In this document: positions 14,986 to 21,912 of the stretch, piece after piece | Numbering within the stretch: position 1 is the stretch's first letter | Layout: each line of letters begins with the position of its first letter | DNA from: an uncultured Clostridia bacterium | Lineage (GTDB): Bacteria; Bacillota; Clostridia; Christensenellales; Borkfalkiaceae | Length of the DNA stretch: 32,394 nt | Reading direction: 5' to 3' | Assembly (NCBI GenBank): GCA_947625025.1 | Contig: CANQMQ010000018.1 | Coordinates: 1 to 32,394 of the forward strand | Made by a program: the position numbers and the translations under genes | Notes under the pieces: model-generated | Told to the model about the DNA's origin: nothing | What the model saw: only the letters and a program-made list of their open reading frames with translations | Database searches by the model: none

Positions 14986-16539
14986 TCACTTCACGATCAA
15001 GCTCTTGCCCGTCATTTCGGGAGGGATGGGGAGGTGCATGACTTCAAGGAGGGTGGGAGCGAGGTCGGCGAGGATGCCGTCCTTCCTGAGGGAGACGTGC
15101 TTCCACTCCTCCGAAATGAGCACGACGGGCACGGGGTTGGTGGTGTGTGCGGTGAAGGGGGAGCCGTCCGTATCGAGCATCTTATCGGCATTTCCGTGGT
15201 CGGCGGTGAGCAGGGCCGAGCCGCCCATTGCGAGGATCTTATCGACTACCCGCTTCACGCACCCGTCTACGGTATGCACCGCTTGGACGGCCGCGGGAAT
15301 GACGCCCGTATGGCCAACCATGTCGCAATTGGCGAAGTTGAGGATCATGACGTCGTACTCACCCGTCGAGAGTTCGGTAAGCACCCGTTCGGTGACTTCG
15401 GGGGCAGACATTTCGGGCTGTAGATCGTAGGTGGCGACTTTGGGGGAGTTGATGAGGACGCGCACCTCGTTCTCATTGGGGGCCTCGACGCCGCCGTTGA
15501 AGAAGAAGGTGACGTGTGCGTACTTCTCCGTCTCCGCGATGCGGAGCTGTTTCTTGCCGAGCTTGGCAAGGTATTCGCCCAAGGTGTTATTCATGCTCTG
15601 CTTGGGGAAGGCGATCTCCACCCCTTCGAAGGCGGCATCGTATACGGTAAAGCAGACGTAAACGGGATGAAGGAAGCCCGTCTTTCTCTCAAACGCCGTG
15701 CCCTTGGGCACCACGAATTCCCTCTGCGAGAAGGCGCGGGTGATTTCCCTTGCACGGTCGGGGCGGAAGTTGAAGAAGATGATGCTGTCCCCTTCCTCTA
15801 CGAGGGCTACTGGCTTGCCGTTTTCGCAGATGTTGGTGGGGAGCACAAATTCATCGGTGACGCCCCGTTGGTAACTCTCTTCGAGCGCCTTCACGGGGTC
15901 CTCCGCATGGAGGCCCGTGCCGAGGGTGAGCATATCGTAACTCTTCTCCTCACGGTCCCAATTGTTGTCTCGGTCCATCGAATAATACCGCCCGGAGAGG
16001 GAGGCGAGCTTGCCGTAGCCGATCTCCTTCATGTAGGCAAGCAATTCCTTCACATATTCCACGCCCGAGGTGGGGGAGACATCCCTGCCATCCATGAAGC
16101 CGTGCACATAGGTCTCGGGGACCTTCCGCTCCTTTGCCATTCTGAGCAGGGCGAAGAGGTGGGTGATGTGGCTGTGGACGCCGCCATCCGAGAGGAGCCC
16201 CCAGAGGTGCAGCTTCTTATGGCCTTCGCGGGCGCTATCCATTGCCTTGATGAGGGCGGGGTTTTGGAAGAAGTCTCCGTCCTCAATGGCCTTCGTAATT
16301 TTGGTGAGGTCCTGATATACGATCCTGCCCGCACCGATGTTGAGGTGACCCACTTCGGAATTGCCCATCTGCCCATCGGGGAGCCCTACGGAGAGCCCGC
16401 TTGCGCCGAGTGTGGCAGAGGGGTAGGTTTGGCGGAGTTCGGTTACATTCTTGCTGCCGTCCATGTAGATGGCATTGCCGTTGTGTTCGGGGTTGAGCCC
16501 GTAACCATCCATAATAATGATTGCATAAGGTTTTTTCAT
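14986..16539 (-). CDS. gpmI: 2,3-bisphosphoglycerate-independent phosphoglycerate mutase
   Basis: A 517-residue cytosolic glycolytic enzyme that interconverts 3- and 2-phosphoglycerate using two Mn ions and a phosphoserine intermediate. The N-terminal metal site IIMDGYGLN (residues 7-15), the nucleophile region DGQMGNSEVGHLNIGAGR (Ser in GNSE), GFMDGRDVSPTSG and the C-terminal LLTADHGNADKM are all present, and the length is typical. The start is the ATG at 16537-16539, which has GAGG upstream. The frame extends 13 codons further, but that stretch lies in the leader. It has its own promoter at 16570-16598 and faces plsY tail to tail. Confidence 0.97.
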   Translation of the reverse strand: MKKPYAIIIMDGYGLNPEHNGNAIYMDGSKNVTELRQTYPSATLGASGLSVGLPDGQMGNSEVGHLNIGAGRIVYQDLTKITKAIEDGDFFQNPALIKAMDSAREGHKKLHLWGLLSDGGVHSHITHLFALLRMAKERKVPETYVHGFMDGRDVSPTSGVEYVKELLAYMKEIGYGKLASLSGRYYSMDRDNNWDREEKSYDMLTLGTGLHAEDPVKALEESYQRGVTDEFVLPTNICENGKPVALVEEGDSIIFFNFRPDRAREITRAFSQREFVVPKGTAFERKTGFLHPVYVCFTVYDAAFEGVEIAFPKQSMNNTLGEYLAKLGKKQLRIAETEKYAHVTFFFNGGVEAPNENEVRVLINSPKVATYDLQPEMSAPEVTERVLTELSTGEYDVMILNFANCDMVGHTGVIPAAVQAVHTVDGCVKRVVDKILAMGGSALLTADHGNADKMLDTDGSPFTAHTTNPVPVVLISEEWKHVSLRKDGILADLAPTLLEVMHLPIPPEMTGKSLIVK

Positions 16540-16569
16540 GATACTTGCCTCGCTGTTTGTTTCGGTACC

Positions 16570-16598
16570 ATTATACACGCAAATCTATATTTTATCAA
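16570..16598 (-). promoter_or_regulatory. Promoter of gpmI
   Basis: On the minus strand a TTGATA -35 box (16593-16598) and a TATAAT -10 box (16570-16575) with a 17-base spacer. They lie about 30 bases before the gpmI start. Confidence 0.85.
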
Positions 16599-16699
16599 GC
16601 ATCGGAAGGAATTTTTTGCCAAAGAGAACAAAATTTTCAAAGCTGTTCGGGTTAAAATCGTAACCGCCCCGAAGGCGGGCACGAATCGGGCGCAGGGCA

Positions 16700-16728
16700 T
16701 TGCAAATCGGGCGGGAGTGTGCTATAAT
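16700..16728 (+). promoter_or_regulatory. Strong plus-strand promoter antisense to the phosphopantetheinyl transferase
   Basis: A TTGCAA -35 box (16700-16705), 17-base spacer and extended GTGC-TATAAT -10 (16723-16728) match the best promoters in the window. No convincing plus-strand gene starts just after it. Transcription would run antisense through the transferase gene and reach the C_GCAxxG_C_C gene at 17259, which lacks an obvious promoter of its own. Confidence 0.65.
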
Positions 16729-16732
16729 GAAT

Positions 16733-17224
16733 TCACAGTTCGATGAGCTCCGCTTCCGTGGGCCCTTGGGTGCACAGGCAGAGGACGAAGTTTTGGATTT
16801 CCCAATGGAGCAGGGTTACGGGAAGGGGGGCGCCGTTTTCATAGAGGACGCCGCCGCAGTAGCGGAGGGTGCGATAGCGGGAGGCAAGGGTATCGCCGAG
16901 GAGCTTGACGTAGGCCTCCTTCGCCGTCCACACCTCAAAGAAATCCTCCTCTTTCTCTTCGGGGGTGAGGTGAGCGTAAACCGTTTTGGGCACTTCCCGC
17001 TTTAACTCGGCATCTAAGCCCACTTCGGCATTGCCCACGGCAACGGCGCACAGCCCCTTGGTATGCGTGAGGCTGAAGTGCGGGGCGTCCCCCGCGAGAT
17101 AGGGCTTGCCACGCTCGGTCCTTTTGAGATAGGGCGGGGCGGGCGGGTGCGGATAGCCCACCGCCTCGAGGGCGCATGTTAAGAGCTGTGCGGGCGTGAG
17201 CGCCGTCGAATAGAAGAGTTTCAT
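16733..17224 (-). CDS. 4'-phosphopantetheinyl transferase (Sfp/AcpT type)
   Basis: A 163-residue protein, shorter than the two-domain Sfp enzymes (about 220). It transfers the phosphopantetheine arm of CoA to a serine of a carrier protein. The Mg/CoA motif GLDAEL (D71, E73) and the WTAKEAYVK motif (E103, K107) are intact, so it should be active. There is no polyketide or peptide synthetase nearby, so the target may be the fatty-acid carrier protein. The ATG at 17222-17224 lies six bases after a TATACT -10 box with no ribosome site, which suggests a leaderless message. The gene is divergent from 17259 with a 34-base gap. Confidence 0.85.
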   Translation of the reverse strand: MKLFYSTALTPAQLLTCALEAVGYPHPPAPPYLKRTERGKPYLAGDAPHFSLTHTKGLCAVAVGNAEVGLDAELKREVPKTVYAHLTPEEKEEDFFEVWTAKEAYVKLLGDTLASRYRTLRYCGGVLYENGAPLPVTLLHWEIQNFVLCLCTQGPTEAELIEL

Positions 17225-17230
17225 GGGAAG

Positions 17231-17259
17231 AGTATACCATAAACGGAGGGCAAAGTAAA
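17231..17259 (-). promoter_or_regulatory. Promoter of the phosphopantetheinyl transferase gene
   Basis: On the minus strand a TTTACT -35 (17254-17259) and a TATACT -10 (17231-17236, extended by TGG) with a 17-base spacer. The -10 box ends six bases before the ATG, so the predicted start is at or next to the start codon. The -35 box touches the start codon of the divergent gene. Confidence 0.7.
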
Positions 17260-17705
17260 TGACAAGAGGGGAAGTTGCAAGAAATTATTTTTTAGAGGGG
17301 TACACCTGTTCGCAGGCGGTGGCGCTCGCCTTTCGGGAAGAGCTCGATATCCCCGAACCTATCCTGCTCAGGGCGACCATTGCGCTCGGCGGGGGGATGG
17401 GGCGGCTTCGGCAGACGTGCGGTGCCGTATCGGGGTGCGCCGTCCTTTTGGGGCTCTTCTTCCCCGAGCGCAATAAGAGTGAAATTTACGCCCTCGTGCA
17501 ACGGCTTGCGGGGCGCTTCGCCGAGAGAAACGGGAGTTACAACTGCGGGGAACTGCTGAAGGGCGCCCATGTGCAGGCGGATACTTCGCCCACTGCGGAG
17601 GCTCGCACCCCCGAATACTACAAAAAACGGCCCTGCCCCCTTTTGATTGCCGATGCCGCGGATCTCTTGGAGGAGCTTCTGAAGGAAGAGGGGAGATTAA
17701 AATAG
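17259..17705 (+). CDS. C_GCAxxG_C_C family protein
   Basis: A 148-residue cytosolic protein of the cysteine-rich C_GCAxxG_C_C family, thought to be redox-active but without a proven reaction. The signature cysteines are visible: C17 in GYTCSQAV, then ALGGGMGRLRQTCGAVSGC (C54, C60), a cysteine near residue 90 (NCGELL) and the C-terminal CPLLIADAA. A GGAGG ribosome site at 17245-17249 fixes the ATG. No promoter fits directly upstream because the 34-base gap is used by the divergent gene. The nearest strong promoter on this strand is at 16700. Confidence 0.85.
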   Translation: MTRGEVARNYFLEGYTCSQAVALAFREELDIPEPILLRATIALGGGMGRLRQTCGAVSGCAVLLGLFFPERNKSEIYALVQRLAGRFAERNGSYNCGELLKGAHVQADTSPTAEARTPEYYKKRPCPLLIADAADLLEELLKEEGRLK

Positions 17706-17772
17706 AGGAAGAGTTTCGGACATGGGCGGGGGCATTTGTATGGAATGCCAAAATTTGACGCATACTTACCCC

Positions 17773-18177
17773 ATGCGAAACTTATTTCTTGCGGCGGCGG
17801 TCCTCGCATCCGTCTGCCCGCTCCCAAGCTGTCAACCCGAGAAGATGTCTACCCTCGCAGACGTCTCCAAGCCCTATTTGGGGGTGTATGAGTGCGAAAA
17901 GCTTAGGCTCGGAGAGCTGAATGTGCTCAAAGATTTCGAATATCTCCGCATTTCGCTCGGGTACGGCGGTGCCTGCGCCCTCTCCTACCGCACCGCATCG
18001 GGGAGGGAGGAAGAGCTTTTCGGCACCTATGTTGCGGACATGGTACGCCCCGAGATCACGTTTACCTATTCCGCGAACCAAAATTCCGTCGCCAAGACCT
18101 ACCGCCTCGAGGACGGCGCCATCTATGTGCGGGAGAACCTCGGCGGCGTCCTCTTATACGGCGAATTCCGTAGGTAA
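17773..18177 (+). CDS. Small putative lipoprotein
   Basis: A 134-residue protein with a classic lipoprotein signal: MRNLFLAAAVLASVCPLPSC, lipobox LPSC with the modified Cys at residue 20. It would be processed by the Lgt and LspA encoded earlier in the window and sit outside the cytoplasmic membrane. The mature part (about 114 residues) is beta-rich with no recognised domain. The start is uncertain. The ATG at 17773 gives the ideal signal peptide but lacks a ribosome site, while an in-frame ATG at 17722 has a weak GAGGAAG site and would add 17 residues. It lies 68 bases after the C_GCAxxG_C_C gene. Confidence 0.65.
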   Translation: MRNLFLAAAVLASVCPLPSCQPEKMSTLADVSKPYLGVYECEKLRLGELNVLKDFEYLRISLGYGGACALSYRTASGREEELFGTYVADMVRPEITFTYSANQNSVAKTYRLEDGAIYVRENLGGVLLYGEFRR

Positions 18178-18204
18178 AATTTTTCAAAATCGGTGAACAA
18201 AAGT

Positions 18205-18233
18205 TTGCATCTTTCGGGGAAATGTGCTATAAT
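18205..18233 (+). promoter_or_regulatory. Promoter of the RecD-like helicase gene
   Basis: A TTGCAT -35 (18205-18210) and an extended GTGC-TATAAT -10 (18228-18233) with a 17-base spacer. The -10 ends six bases before the ATG at 18240, so the message is predicted to be leaderless. Confidence 0.8.
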
Positions 18234-18239
18234 GGTGGC

Positions 18240-19499
18240 ATGAAATCAGCCCCGTCCGTAACGCTCACCGCCGATCAAGCCGAGGCGGCTGAGCTCATCG
18301 TGGAGTGGTACACCCACCTCAACACCCAAATTTTCGTGCTCTGCGGCTATGCGGGCACGGGAAAGACCTTTCTTGTGGACTACGTCGTGCGGCAGTTGGG
18401 GCTGACGGCGGGGGAGAGCGCCGCCTTCGTGGCCCCCACCGGCAAGGCCGCCTCCGTGCTCATCCGAAGCGGTACGCCCGCGGGAACGGTGCACGGCCTC
18501 ATCTATACGAGGGAGGAGGATATCGAAGTCAACGAGGACGGCGAAGTCATTTCGGAGCGGTTTCTGCGGTTCGTGCGCAAGGAGAGCCTCCCCAAAGACC
18601 TCAAGCTCATCGTGGTGGATGAGGCCTCGATGGTCTCCGATGAATTGCTCCGCGACCTCTTCTCCTATGGGATAAAGTGCCTCCTGTGCGGCGACCCCGC
18701 CCAGCTTCCTCCCGTAGGCGGTACAAATTCTATCCTATCGATGCCCGTCATTACCCTCAAGGAAATCGTGCGGCAGGAGCTCGATAACCCCATCGTCAAG
18801 ATGGCAGAGCTCGTGCGGGGCGGCGGGGTACTTCATCAAGGGGTTTACGGGAAGAACGCCGTCGTCACCTATGAGAGACTGCTCTCTCCCGAGGCAAGGA
18901 AGCGCCTTCTTTTGGGGGCGGACATCGTGATCGTAGGCACCAACCGCACCAGAAGCAGGTTGAACCGCGAAGTGCGCATGCTCAAGGGCATCTCCCCCGA
19001 AAACAAACTGCCCGTGGAGGGCGAAAAGCTCATTTGCACCCTCAACGATTGGTCCAAGCCCCTCGATGAAGAGGGGAATTTTCACCTCGTCAACGGCATC
19101 ATCGGCACCTGTAGCAATGTGCGGGAGCAGGAAGATGGGCTCGGCCAGCTCGATTTCCGTGCCGATTTCCTAAGCGATACCGTCTACGATCTGCCCTTCG
19201 ACGCGGGGATCTTCACGGAAGGGCAGTACTTCCATACATATGGGGCAAAGGCGTGTCTGCTCGCAAACGGGAAGTTGGTGCATGAGGATAACGCCGCCAT
19301 GCTGAGGCAGTTCCGCGTCAAGCGGGAGGATACCGTGTGCCGCTTCGAGTTCGCCTACGCCGTCACCTGCCATAAGGCGCAGGGGTCGGAATACGATTTC
19401 GTGGTCGTATTCGATGAGAGCCGCCGCTTCAGCGACGGCAGGGAATGGCTGTATACCGCCATCACTCGTGCCAAAAAGCGACTCGTCATAGTGAGATAG
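18240..19499 (+). CDS. RecD/Pif1-like superfamily 1 DNA helicase
   Basis: A 419-residue ATP-dependent 5'-3' type helicase core. Motifs in order: a Q-like LTADQAEA near residue 9; Walker A GYAGTGKT (36-43); PTGKAA (66-71); Walker B VVDEAS (125-130); motif III GDPAQLPPVG (151-160); and the C-terminal UvrD-like domain with VTCHKAQGSEYD and YTAITRAKKRL. It lacks the N-terminal helix-hairpin-helix region of full RecD2 (about 700 or more residues), so it is a short stand-alone form of unknown pathway, perhaps in repair or phage-like replication. The start at 18240 is the first ATG. An in-frame GTG at 18222 lies inside the promoter. No ribosome site is present, which suggests leaderless translation. 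Confidence 0.85.
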   Translation: MKSAPSVTLTADQAEAAELIVEWYTHLNTQIFVLCGYAGTGKTFLVDYVVRQLGLTAGESAAFVAPTGKAASVLIRSGTPAGTVHGLIYTREEDIEVNEDGEVISERFLRFVRKESLPKDLKLIVVDEASMVSDELLRDLFSYGIKCLLCGDPAQLPPVGGTNSILSMPVITLKEIVRQELDNPIVKMAELVRGGGVLHQGVYGKNAVVTYERLLSPEARKRLLLGADIVIVGTNRTRSRLNREVRMLKGISPENKLPVEGEKLICTLNDWSKPLDEEGNFHLVNGIIGTCSNVREQEDGLGQLDFRADFLSDTVYDLPFDAGIFTEGQYFHTYGAKACLLANGKLVHEDNAAMLRQFRVKREDTVCRFEFAYAVTCHKAQGSEYDFVVVFDESRRFSDGREWLYTAITRAKKRLVIVR

Positions 19500-19534
19500 C
19501 GCGAAGGAAGAGAAAAATAGTGCGCGAAAGAAGT

Positions 19535-19573
19535 GGGGCGCGGGACGTGCAATCGCACGTCCCGCGCCCCTAT
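19535..19573. repeat. 39-bp palindromic repeat, copy 1 (left edge of the defence island; terminator-like)
   Basis: A perfect 16-bp inverted repeat (19535-19550 with 19555-19570) has an AATC centre and is followed by TAT. It is identical over 39 bases to 21913-21951. It lies between the helicase stop and the stop of the minus-strand regulator, so it can terminate both, though it has no long T-run. Confidence 0.88.
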
Positions 19574-19579
19574 ATGATA

Positions 19580-19789
19580 TCAATATTCTTTTCTTCCGAG
19601 AAGATAATCGACGGAGACATCCAAAATGTTTGCAATCTTTGTCAGGTTCTCAAGCGTCGGCTCGCTCGTCCCGCTCTCGTAACGGATATAGGAAGGTTGG
19701 GAGATCCCGAGCTTTTCCGCCATTTGTCGTTGCGTAAGATGGCATAGCCCCCGCATTTCTTTCAAACGTTCACAAAAAATTCTCATCAT
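19580..19789 (-). CDS. XRE-family regulator resembling a restriction-modification controller (C) protein
   Basis: A 69-residue DNA-binding protein consisting of little more than one HTH_3 domain: LTQRQMAEKLGISQPSYIRYESG, then PTLENLTKIANILDVSVDYLLG. Its size and fold match C proteins and small phage-type repressors. It is divergent from the methyltransferase gene. On the minus strand a TATAAT (19799-19804) lies nine bases before the first of two adjacent ATGs (19787 or 19784) with no ribosome site. That gives a predicted leader of two or three bases, as reported for several C proteins. It most likely binds the two palindromes in the intergenic region and controls both promoters. Confidence 0.85.
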   Translation of the reverse strand: MMRIFCERLKEMRGLCHLTQRQMAEKLGISQPSYIRYESGTSEPTLENLTKIANILDVSVDYLLGRKEY

Positions 19790-19792
19790 GTA

Positions 19793-19821
19793 TTGACAAT
19801 TATAGCCGTTTGCTATATACT
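19793..19821 (+). promoter_or_regulatory. Consensus promoter of the methyltransferase-nuclease operon
   Basis: TTGACA (19793-19798), 17 bases, TATACT (19816-19821). The left operator fills the spacer and overlaps the -10. The minus-strand -10 (TATAAT, 19799-19804) of the regulator lies inside the same spacer, so the two promoters overlap. Confidence 0.85.
19801..19817. promoter_or_regulatory. Operator 1, palindrome TATAGC-CGTTT-GCTATA
   Basis: Two 6-base arms around a 5-base centre. It shares AGCNGTTTGCTAT with operator 2, whose centre is 31 bases away (about three helix turns). It overlaps the -10 boxes of both divergent promoters. Confidence 0.75.
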
Positions 19822-19831
19822 TATGCTGTTT

Positions 19832-19848
19832 GATAGCGGTTTGCTATC
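19832..19848. promoter_or_regulatory. Operator 2, palindrome GATAGC-GGTTT-GCTATC
   Basis: The same architecture and core as operator 1. It lies just downstream of the predicted methyltransferase transcription start (about 19828) and upstream of the GAGGAAG ribosome site. Confidence 0.75.
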
Positions 19849-19869
19849 AAAACAAGAGAGGAAGAGCAA

Positions 19870-20799
19870 ATGGCGAAGAACGAGAGCCTGCACAAGGCAC
19901 GGGAAGCGAAGCAGGATGAATACTATACCCAAATTTCCGATATCGAGCGCGAACTCGTCCATTACGAGGAACATTTTCAGGATAAGGTCGTCTTTTGCAA
20001 CTGCGACGACCCTGCTTGCAGCAACTTTTGGCGGTACTTTCAATTAAAGTTCTATCAACTCGGGCTCAAAAAGCTCATCTCCACGCACTATGAAGCGCAG
20101 GCGCCGAGTTATAAGATGGAGATCGTGCGGAAGGAGAGGGGGAAGCAAATCGGCATTCCCGAATATGTGCAGACCCCGCTCCATGGAAACGGAGACTTCA
20201 GAAGCGAGGAGTGCATTGAAATTCTGAAGGGAGCGGATATCGTCGTCACCAATCCACCCTTCTCCCTCTTCCGTGAATACCTTGCCCAACTCATCGAGTA
20301 CGGGAAGAAGTTCGTCATTATTGCCAATCTCAATGCAGTTACCTATAAGGAAGTTTTTCCGCTCCTCAAAAACAATCGGATATGGCTCGGATACAAGAGC
20401 GGGGCGCAGAGCTTTGCCGTTCCCGATACCGTTGAGCGGAATAATACTTACTACCTCCACGGGCAGAAGTATGCGAAGTTCGGAAATATCTGTTGGTTTA
20501 CCGATCTCGATATCCCAAAACGCCATGAAGAGCTCATCTTGGTAAAGCGGTATTGCGGGCACGAAGAGGAATATCCGAAGTACGATCATTATGATGCCAT
20601 CGAAGTGGGGAAACTTTCGGATATCCCGTGCGATTACGGTGGGGTGATGGGGGTCCCCATCACCTTCATCGAGAAGTATAACCCCGATCAATTTGAAATT
20701 TTGGGGCTTGACGACCATCGTGTCCCGTGGCGCGGGCGAGGCCCCGATTTGAACGGAAAAGCGATGTACCGCAGAATCATCATAAGGAGAAAGAAATGA
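19870..20799 (+). CDS. EcoRI-family adenine-specific DNA methyltransferase
   Basis: A 309-residue protein close in size and motifs to M.EcoRI (326), which methylates the inner A of GAATTC. Visible motifs: DEYYTQ (residues 16-21), the family's FCNCDDPACSNFWRYF (42-57), and the N6-adenine catalytic NPPF (128-131). The C-terminal half (ICWFTDLDIPKRHEEL, LDDHRVPWRGRGP) would carry target recognition. The target site cannot be read from sequence; GAATTC is only the default guess. A GAGGAAG site precedes the ATG. The stop overlaps the next start (ATGA). Two 60-base rows I counted (20281 and 20461) are 43-45% GC, against 55-58% for two rows in pncB and aspS, which suggests acquisition. Confidence 0.9.
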   Translation: MAKNESLHKAREAKQDEYYTQISDIERELVHYEEHFQDKVVFCNCDDPACSNFWRYFQLKFYQLGLKKLISTHYEAQAPSYKMEIVRKERGKQIGIPEYVQTPLHGNGDFRSEECIEILKGADIVVTNPPFSLFREYLAQLIEYGKKFVIIANLNAVTYKEVFPLLKNNRIWLGYKSGAQSFAVPDTVERNNTYYLHGQKYAKFGNICWFTDLDIPKRHEELILVKRYCGHEEEYPKYDHYDAIEVGKLSDIPCDYGGVMGVPITFIEKYNPDQFEILGLDDHRVPWRGRGPDLNGKAMYRRIIIRRKK

Positions 20800-21875
20800 A
20801 GATAGAGTTACATAAAATTCCCGTAAGGAAGGTGTATGAAGGGTATAAAAACAATGAGGAAGAGGGGGTCGTGGGGTATGGCGGGAAGCTGAATATCCGC
20901 CCCAAATATCAGAGGGAATTTGTCTACAAGGATAAGCAGAGGGATGCCGTCGTCGATACCGTCCGCAAGAATTTCCCGCTCAACGTCATGTATTGGGTGG
21001 TGAACGGGGACGGCTATGAGGTGCTCGACGGCCAACAGCGTACGCTCTCCCTCTGCGAATATATCAAGGGAAATTTTTCCATCGATTACAAGTACTTCTT
21101 CAACCTGCAGAGGGAGGAACAGGAACAGATCCTCAACTACGAGCTCATGGTCTACTTCTGTGAGGGGACGGATCGGGAGAAGCTCGATTGGTTCCGCATT
21201 GTGAATGTTGCGGGGGAGAAGCTCACCGAGCAGGAACTTCGCAACGCCGTCTATGCGGGGCCGTGGCTCTCCGATGCGAAGCGGTACTTCAGTAAAACAA
21301 ATTGCCCCGCGAAGGTATTGGGAGAGCCCTTCATGAGCGGAAGCCCCATTCGGCAGGAATATCTCGAGCGGGTGCTTCTCTGGATCTCGGAGGGCAAGAT
21401 CGAGAATTACATGTCTTATCATCAATTTTCCCCCAACGCCAACGAGCTTTGGCTGTATTACAACAACGTCGTAAATTGGGCAAAGGTGCTCTTCCCCACC
21501 CTGCGGAGGGAGATGAAGGAGGTGCCGTGGGGGCTTCTCTACAACAAGTTTCATCAAAATGCTTACGATGCCGCAGAGCTCGAGGCGAGGGCATCCAAGC
21601 TCATGGCGGACGACGACGTCACCAAGAAAGTTGGCGTCTACGAATACCTCTTCGACGGGGAAGAGAAGCATTTGAGTATCCGTGCCTTCACGCCCGGGAT
21701 GAAGCGGGGCGCCTACGAACGGCAGGGCGGCGTATGCCCCCACTGCGGAAGGGCGTTTCCGATCGAAGAGATGGAGGCGGACCACATTACCCCGTGGCAT
21801 GCGGGCGGCAAGACGGTAGCGGAGAACTGCCAAATGCTCTGCAGGGCGTGTAACCGAACCAAATCGGGGAAATAA
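20796..21875 (+). CDS. DUF262-HNH protein, candidate restriction nuclease partner
   Basis: A 359-residue protein with an N-terminal DUF262 (ParB/GmrS-like nucleotide-binding) domain, with QREFVY at 39-44 and DGQQRT at 78-83, a helical middle, and a C-terminal HNH nuclease with zinc-ribbon cysteines (C314, C317, C349, C352). The catalytic set is D329-H330, N344 and N353 (EADHITPWHAGG, ENCQ, CNRTKSGK). The start is the ATG at 20796 (AAGGAGAAA upstream), which overlaps the methyltransferase stop by four bases. DUF262 proteins include GmrSD and SspE, which cut modified or unmodified phage DNA. Here the position directly behind an EcoRI-type methylase suggests a methylation-controlled nuclease. 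There is no DUF1524 domain, unlike GmrD and SspE. It could also be a type IV-like or unrelated defence protein. Confidence 0.85.
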   Translation: MKIELHKIPVRKVYEGYKNNEEEGVVGYGGKLNIRPKYQREFVYKDKQRDAVVDTVRKNFPLNVMYWVVNGDGYEVLDGQQRTLSLCEYIKGNFSIDYKYFFNLQREEQEQILNYELMVYFCEGTDREKLDWFRIVNVAGEKLTEQELRNAVYAGPWLSDAKRYFSKTNCPAKVLGEPFMSGSPIRQEYLERVLLWISEGKIENYMSYHQFSPNANELWLYYNNVVNWAKVLFPTLRREMKEVPWGLLYNKFHQNAYDAAELEARASKLMADDDVTKKVGVYEYLFDGEEKHLSIRAFTPGMKRGAYERQGGVCPHCGRAFPIEEMEADHITPWHAGGKTVAENCQMLCRACNRTKSGK

Positions 21876-21912
21876 GTTTTCTATGATGATTTAAGAATGA
21901 TGTAATAAGAAC

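Noticed and set aside
15514-16746. 410-codon open frame on the plus strand across gpmI
   Set aside because: An antisense shadow of gpmI. No start signals, and no coding-like protein.
16700-17005. 101-codon plus-strand frame right after the promoter at 16700
   Set aside because: It opposes the clear transferase gene, its ATG lies in the -10 box, and its sequence has no domain. Antisense leader transcription explains the promoter better.
20796-21875. DUF262-HNH protein as a group II intron or homing endonuclease
   Set aside because: There is no reverse transcriptase, intron structure or interrupted gene. DUF262 plus coupling to a methylase fits a defence role better.
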